16,299 bases of DNA. Origin: an uncultured Christensenella sp. GTDB lineage: Bacteria; Bacillota; Clostridia; Christensenellales; Borkfalkiaceae. The notes under the pieces were generated by a model. That model was not told the origin of the DNA, searched no databases, and worked only from the letters and a program-made list of their open reading frames with translations. A program made the translations under genes and the position numbers. The stretch spans positions 1-16,299 of the forward strand of contig CAJTRW010000036.1 of the NCBI GenBank assembly GCA_910578765.1. The letters run 5' to 3'. This document shows positions 13,426 to 16,299 of this stretch, in pieces; within the stretch, counting starts at the first letter, position 1; every line of letters begins with the position of its first letter.

Positions 13426-13502
13426 TGGTTGAGGTGACGGGACTTGAACCCACGACCTTCTGGTCCCTAACCAGACGCGCTACCAAACTGCGCTACACCT
13501 CA
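13426..13502 (-). tRNA. tRNA-Pro (anticodon AGG)
   Basis: 77 nt with encoded CCA (13428-13426). The acceptor TGAGGTG (13502-13496) pairs fully with CACCTCA (13436-13430), with discriminator A. The D arm is GCGC-AGTTTGGTA-GCGC. The anticodon stem TCTGG/CCAGA encloses loop TTAGGGA, giving anticodon AGG with G37, the base that is methylated in proline tRNAs. The T arm is GTGGG-TTCAAGT-CCCGT, where the outer two pairs are wobbles. AGG is rare in bacteria, where UGG, GGG and CGG are usual; A34 would have to be converted to inosine by TadA. The first pair is U1-A72 rather than the common C1-G72. A terminator follows. Confidence 0.92.
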
Positions 13503-13546
13503 ATATTTTTAAATTAATAACAACGTACGCAGTACTAACCGATTAC

Positions 13547-13574
13547 GTTATACTATTTCAAATTATCTTGCAAC
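13547..13574 (-). promoter_or_regulatory. Possible promoter of tRNA-Pro
   Basis: On the minus strand GTTGCA (13574-13569), a 16-nt spacer, then TATAAC (13552-13547). The start would be about 38 nt before the mature tRNA. The remaining DNA between 13575 and the PII-operon terminator is AT-rich and shows nothing else. Confidence 0.4.
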
Positions 13575-13623
13575 AGCTATTTTATTATACTTAATTAATT
13601 GAAAAAAGCAAAGCATTTTTCAT

Positions 13624-13674
13624 TATTTTACAAAAAAAATTTTAAAAACGGCACGAACAATCGTTTCCGTGCCG
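13624..13674 (-). terminator. Terminator of the DUF1538/PII operon
   Basis: On the minus strand CGGCACG (13674-13668) and CGTGCCG (13655-13649) form a 7-bp stem, followed by TTTTTAAAATTTTTTTT. It lies 44 bases after the last stop codon. Confidence 0.85.
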
Positions 13675-13717
13675 CTTTTGTTTTCAAATTACATATATAC
13701 GGCGTTAAAAAACATAA

Positions 13718-14119
13718 TCATTCTTTTTTATCGGTATTGTCGGATAAAGCTTCGTTGTCGTTTTTTACGGATTCATTTACCTCGGGTTGCGGCACAGACG
13801 CGCCGACAGGAGCAGAGAGCCCCACAACCTCATCCACGGGCAATGAAAACGCAATTCCCTGTCCGGCCGATTTAAGCCCCGCCTGCTGATAAATTGCATG
13901 CAGAACTTTATCTTTAATATCTTCCTGTACAAGAATTAAGACTATTTCTTTGTCGGGCTGTATGGTTATATGGAAAAATTGCTCGGCTTCTTTATTGGCA
14001 GTACCTCGCGCATGTATTACCGTGCCGCCGCGCGCACCCACCTCTTTGGCGGCGTCCATAACCAACTCGGAAAAGCCCGCGTTTATTACGCACAGAATTA
14101 CCTCGTATTTAGTTTCCAT
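13718..14119 (-). CDS. PII-like protein with acidic C-terminal tail
   Basis: 133 residues. Residues 3-98 fit the ferredoxin-like PII/PII-like fold: strand YEVILCVIN (5-13), helix FSELVMDAAKEVG (16-28), strand GGTVIHARGTAN (31-42), a short segment in place of the long T-loop (43-56), strand EIVLILVQE (58-66), helix KDKVLHAIYQQAG (69-81) and a C-loop-like GQGIAFSLPVDEVVG (86-100). Canonical PII binds ATP, ADP and 2-oxoglutarate and controls ammonium transport; here the T-loop is short, so uridylylation at its Tyr is not expected, and the ligand is unknown. Residues 101-133 are a low-complexity acidic tail. AAGGAG lies inside the last codons of the gene before it, and only 3 nt separate stop and start: tight translational coupling. 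It is the last gene of the operon. Confidence 0.82.
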   Translation of the reverse strand: METKYEVILCVINAGFSELVMDAAKEVGARGGTVIHARGTANKEAEQFFHITIQPDKEIVLILVQEDIKDKVLHAIYQQAGLKSAGQGIAFSLPVDEVVGLSAPVGASVPQPEVNESVKNDNEALSDNTDKKE

Positions 14120-14122
14120 AGT

Positions 14123-14605
14123 CTATTTCTCCTTGACGACAGTTCTGTTATTGCTTAAAAAACCGTAAATAAGCGTACCTATTACGCTTGTAAGCGGTAT
14201 AGTAAAGGCAACGCCCTTACCGTCCTTGATAGTCTTGAATTTTTCACCGAGGACATGAATCGCGTCGTTGATTTTTTCTTCACGCACCACACTGAAAAGT
14301 ACAGCCTTTTCGTTATCGGTAAGTCCCAACAGACCGAGCATTCTCTCGTTTGCCGTGCCCGTCGCCAAAGCAATCATCTGCATGTTAACGTCAAACGACT
14401 GAATAAGATCCGCATAAAACTCTGCTTTGTTTCTGCCTACTATTGTTACAAGCAATTTAAGTCTGTTTGACGTTACCGCGCGTGAATTTTGCTTTGCTTT
14501 CCCCACCGCCTGTTTTATTTCTTTTTTAACGGCGGCGGCTTTTGTCTTGACTTTGTCTTTTTTGGTTTTAATTTTCTGTTTCAATTCTTCGGAATTTTTC
14601 GCCAT
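14123..14605 (-). CDS. PII-like protein with lysine/alanine-rich N-terminal tail
   Basis: 160 residues from ATG 14605 (164 from the alternative ATG 14617). The first 45 residues are a strongly basic, Lys/Ala-rich tail (MAKNSEELKQKIKTKKDK and onwards, 14 Lys), like a histone H1 tail in composition. A PII-like domain follows (about 47-145): RLKLLVTIVGRNKAEFYADL, then ALATGTANERMLGL, AVLFSVVREEKINDAIHVLGEKF and GKGVAFTIPLTSVIG. These align segment by segment with the next protein, including GTAN and G-x-G-x-AF-x-x-P, so the two are paralogues, but they are clearly diverged. The C-terminus TLIYGFLSNN is mildly hydrophobic. It starts within 20 bases of the transporter stop codon. I prefer 14605 because MAKNSEEL looks like a natural start and GGTG lies upstream; 14617 cannot be excluded. 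Confidence 0.78.
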   Translation of the reverse strand: MAKNSEELKQKIKTKKDKVKTKAAAVKKEIKQAVGKAKQNSRAVTSNRLKLLVTIVGRNKAEFYADLIQSFDVNMQMIALATGTANERMLGLLGLTDNEKAVLFSVVREEKINDAIHVLGEKFKTIKDGKGVAFTIPLTSVIGTLIYGFLSNNRTVVKEK

Positions 14606-14619
14606 TCCACACACCATCT

Positions 14620-16167
14620 TTATTTGAAATAAATAATCTGTTCGTCATCGGCGGCAAGGATGCGTTTCATGGCTATACGCGAACGCAGCTTTGACGAAAT
14701 TACGGCTTTAAAGCCGAGAATTTGTATTGTTATCAAAGGAGTCATTGCAACCATGGCGACAACCCCGTAGGCCAAACTGTATATACTTCCTTCACCCTGC
14801 ACAGTGCCGCAAGCGCCTATCAAAAGAGGTAAAATAAAGCTTGAAGTAAGCGGTCCGCTTGCAACTCCGCCGGAGTCGAAAGCAATGCCCGTATAAATTT
14901 TAGGCACAAAAAACGACAATCCCAAGGAAATAAGATAACCAGGAATAAGATAATACAGAATCGAAAATTTGAAAACCATTCTTATAAGCGAAAGACATAT
15001 TGAAATGCCGACAGCAATCGAAAGCGCAATTAACATTTCTATTTTTTTAACGCCGCCGCCAGTAATATCTTCAACCTGCTTGTTCAGAACGTGTACGGCA
15101 GGCTCGGCAAGAACAACTACCATGCCCAAAACGAAACCGAAAACAATCAATAACGTCCGGTTATGCTCGGCAAGCTGTTGACCTATTTTATAACCTATCG
15201 GCAGGAACCCTACATCCACCGCAACAAGAAAAATTACCAACCCGATAAACGTGTATATAATTCCGAAGGTTATCTGAATTAATTTCTGCCTGGGCAGTTT
15301 TAAAACAGTAAACTGCAAAATAAGGAAAAACGCGACTATCAACCCGAGCGCCAACGCAACATCTCTTACTTTATGTATAATAAGCGTGCCAAAATGCGAC
15401 CCGATATAATTTTCTATTGCATATATACCGGTGTTATACGCGTCAAGACTGCCGCTTGTGGTCAAAGACAAAATCATTACGGCGATTATAGGACCGACCG
15501 AACAGAGCGCTATTAAGCCGAAGCTGTTTTCGTTTGAATTACGTCCGCCTATTGTAGAGGAAATACCTACGCCGAGCGCCATTATGAAAGGTACGGTGAT
15601 AGGTCCCGTGGTTACGCCGCCGGAATCGAAAGAAAGCGGTAATAAATTAAACTTACCGTTTTCCGCCAAAACAGCGCAAAATGCAAACAACATCATGTAG
15701 AAAAACATTAATAAAGACGATAAATCTTTATGTAAAATTATCTTAATTACCGCAATAACAAGAAAAATCCCCACCCCTAAACCGACGGTGATAATCAGCA
15801 GCCATTTACGTAAATCTCCCGTTCCGGGAAGTATATCCTTGACCTGATTTGCAAGTAACGTCAAATCCGGTTCCGCAATAGTGATAAGCAATCCCATGAA
15901 AAAGCATACGGCAATCAATAAGATAACCTTTTTAGACTTTGTAAGTCCAGAGCCGACGTGCCCGCCCATTGGCGTCATTGCAAGGTCTGCGCCGAGATTA
16001 AAAAGGCCAATGCCGAAAATCAAAAGCACTGCCGACACTACGAAAGCAACCGTCTCCGTCTTAGTAAGATTGACTAACGGGGTAAACGAAATTATAAGTA
16101 CTATCACCGTTACAGGCAAAACGGAAATTAAAGACTCCTTAAGTTTTGAAAATAGTGCTTTGCCCAT
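14620..16167 (-). CDS. DUF1538 family integral membrane transporter, two fused repeats
   Basis: 515 residues with roughly a dozen membrane helices. It consists of two related halves. DSGGVTTGPIT (181-191) recurs as DSGGVASGPLT (431-441), and AEPDLTLLANQVKDI (98-112) recurs as AEPAVHVLNKQVEDI (354-368), at offsets of about 250 residues. These motifs are hallmarks of the DUF1538 family. From memory, not checked here, a two-subunit member pair (UmpA/UmpB) has been reported to act as a Na+(K+)/H+ antiporter; this protein looks like both halves in one chain. The substrate is therefore an inference. The C-terminus (SKLRSRIAMKRILAADDEQ) is cytoplasmic in character and could be where the PII-like partners dock. 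GGGAGCGGA precedes ATG 16167, and the promoter is strong. First gene of a three-gene operon. Confidence 0.88.
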   Translation of the reverse strand: MGKALFSKLKESLISVLPVTVIVLIISFTPLVNLTKTETVAFVVSAVLLIFGIGLFNLGADLAMTPMGGHVGSGLTKSKKVILLIAVCFFMGLLITIAEPDLTLLANQVKDILPGTGDLRKWLLIITVGLGVGIFLVIAVIKIILHKDLSSLLMFFYMMLFAFCAVLAENGKFNLLPLSFDSGGVTTGPITVPFIMALGVGISSTIGGRNSNENSFGLIALCSVGPIIAVMILSLTTSGSLDAYNTGIYAIENYIGSHFGTLIIHKVRDVALALGLIVAFFLILQFTVLKLPRQKLIQITFGIIYTFIGLVIFLVAVDVGFLPIGYKIGQQLAEHNRTLLIVFGFVLGMVVVLAEPAVHVLNKQVEDITGGGVKKIEMLIALSIAVGISICLSLIRMVFKFSILYYLIPGYLISLGLSFFVPKIYTGIAFDSGGVASGPLTSSFILPLLIGACGTVQGEGSIYSLAYGVVAMVAMTPLITIQILGFKAVISSKLRSRIAMKRILAADDEQIIYFK

Positions 16168-16203
16168 AAGTCCGCTCCCGTTTAAAACCCAATATATACA
16201 GTT

Positions 16204-16232
16204 ATTTTAACATAAACAAAATAATTTTGCAA
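16204..16232 (-). promoter_or_regulatory. Promoter of the DUF1538/PII operon
   Basis: On the minus strand TTGCAA (16232-16227), a 17-nt spacer, then TAAAAT (16209-16204), with TGT before the -10 box (extended -10). Upstream, AAATTG-N5-CAATTT (16258-16274) is a 6-5-6 inverted repeat centred about 70 bases before the expected start, a possible activator site. The remaining bases to the window end are AT-rich with no gene. Confidence 0.72.
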
Positions 16233-16299
16233 TACCGTTAAAATAGAATAATACTTTAAATTGTGATGCAATTTCTATTTTTTTTTAAAAGTATAAAAA

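Noticed and set aside
13503..13717. Hidden gene or array between tRNA-Pro and the PII operon
   Set aside because: Only AT-rich DNA, a possible tRNA promoter and the operon terminator are present; the plus-strand open frames here run into the antisense of the PII gene and lack start signals.
1..16299. CRISPR array, insertion sequence, toxin-antitoxin pair or phage genes
   Set aside because: No regularly spaced repeats, transposase, integrase or structural phage protein was found on either strand; the lone XRE regulator has no toxin-like neighbour.

Overview
The window looks like a chromosomal segment of an AT-rich, anaerobic member of the Clostridia, probably an uncultured lineage. The reasons are the AT-rich intergenic DNA, good AAGGAG-type ribosome binding sites, consensus TTGACA/TATAAT promoters, a DegV fatty-acid-binding protein, a rubrerythrin with its rubredoxin domain at the N-terminus, and NAD-type GAPDH beside a class II aldolase. 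Nearly all of it is housekeeping. No transposase, integrase or CRISPR array is visible. No stretch over 300 bases lacks a gene; the longest gene-free stretch is the 260 bases between gap and fba.

Left part (1-1920): a 5' remnant of a tRNA-Ser gene, an intact tRNA-Ser(CGA) with its terminator, a small XRE-type regulator, a RidA-family deaminase and a DegV protein under a near-consensus promoter, all on the plus strand. Middle-left, minus strand (1914-6164): a YihY/BrkB-type membrane protein, a very cysteine- and asparagine-rich small protein, a reverse rubrerythrin, and an argS-gph pair whose genes abut. Plus strand (6294-8473): the ATPase ychF followed by a membrane-anchored alpha/beta hydrolase. 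At 8586-10729 two glycolytic genes diverge from one intergenic region, gap on minus and fba on plus, each with its own promoter.

Right part: a small lipoprotein (plus) converges on a single-pass membrane protein (minus), and both stop codons form the two outer ends of one perfect hairpin. A murG homologue (plus) converges on mntP (minus), with the coding ends overlapping by 20 bases. Then come tRNA-Pro with the rare anticodon AGG, and a three-gene minus-strand operon (16167 to 13718): a fused two-repeat DUF1538 membrane transporter followed by two different PII-like proteins, one with a lysine-rich N-terminal tail and the other with an acidic C-terminal tail.

The DUF1538/PII/PII operon is the best candidate for an under-described system: a cation or solute transporter apparently supplied with two co-expressed, non-identical PII-like regulators. 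Other points worth attention are the Cys-rich protein (26 Cys in 112 residues), the AGG tRNA-Pro, five genes without a clear Shine-Dalgarno sequence (one fitting a leaderless transcript precisely), and palindromes at the gap and fba start sites.
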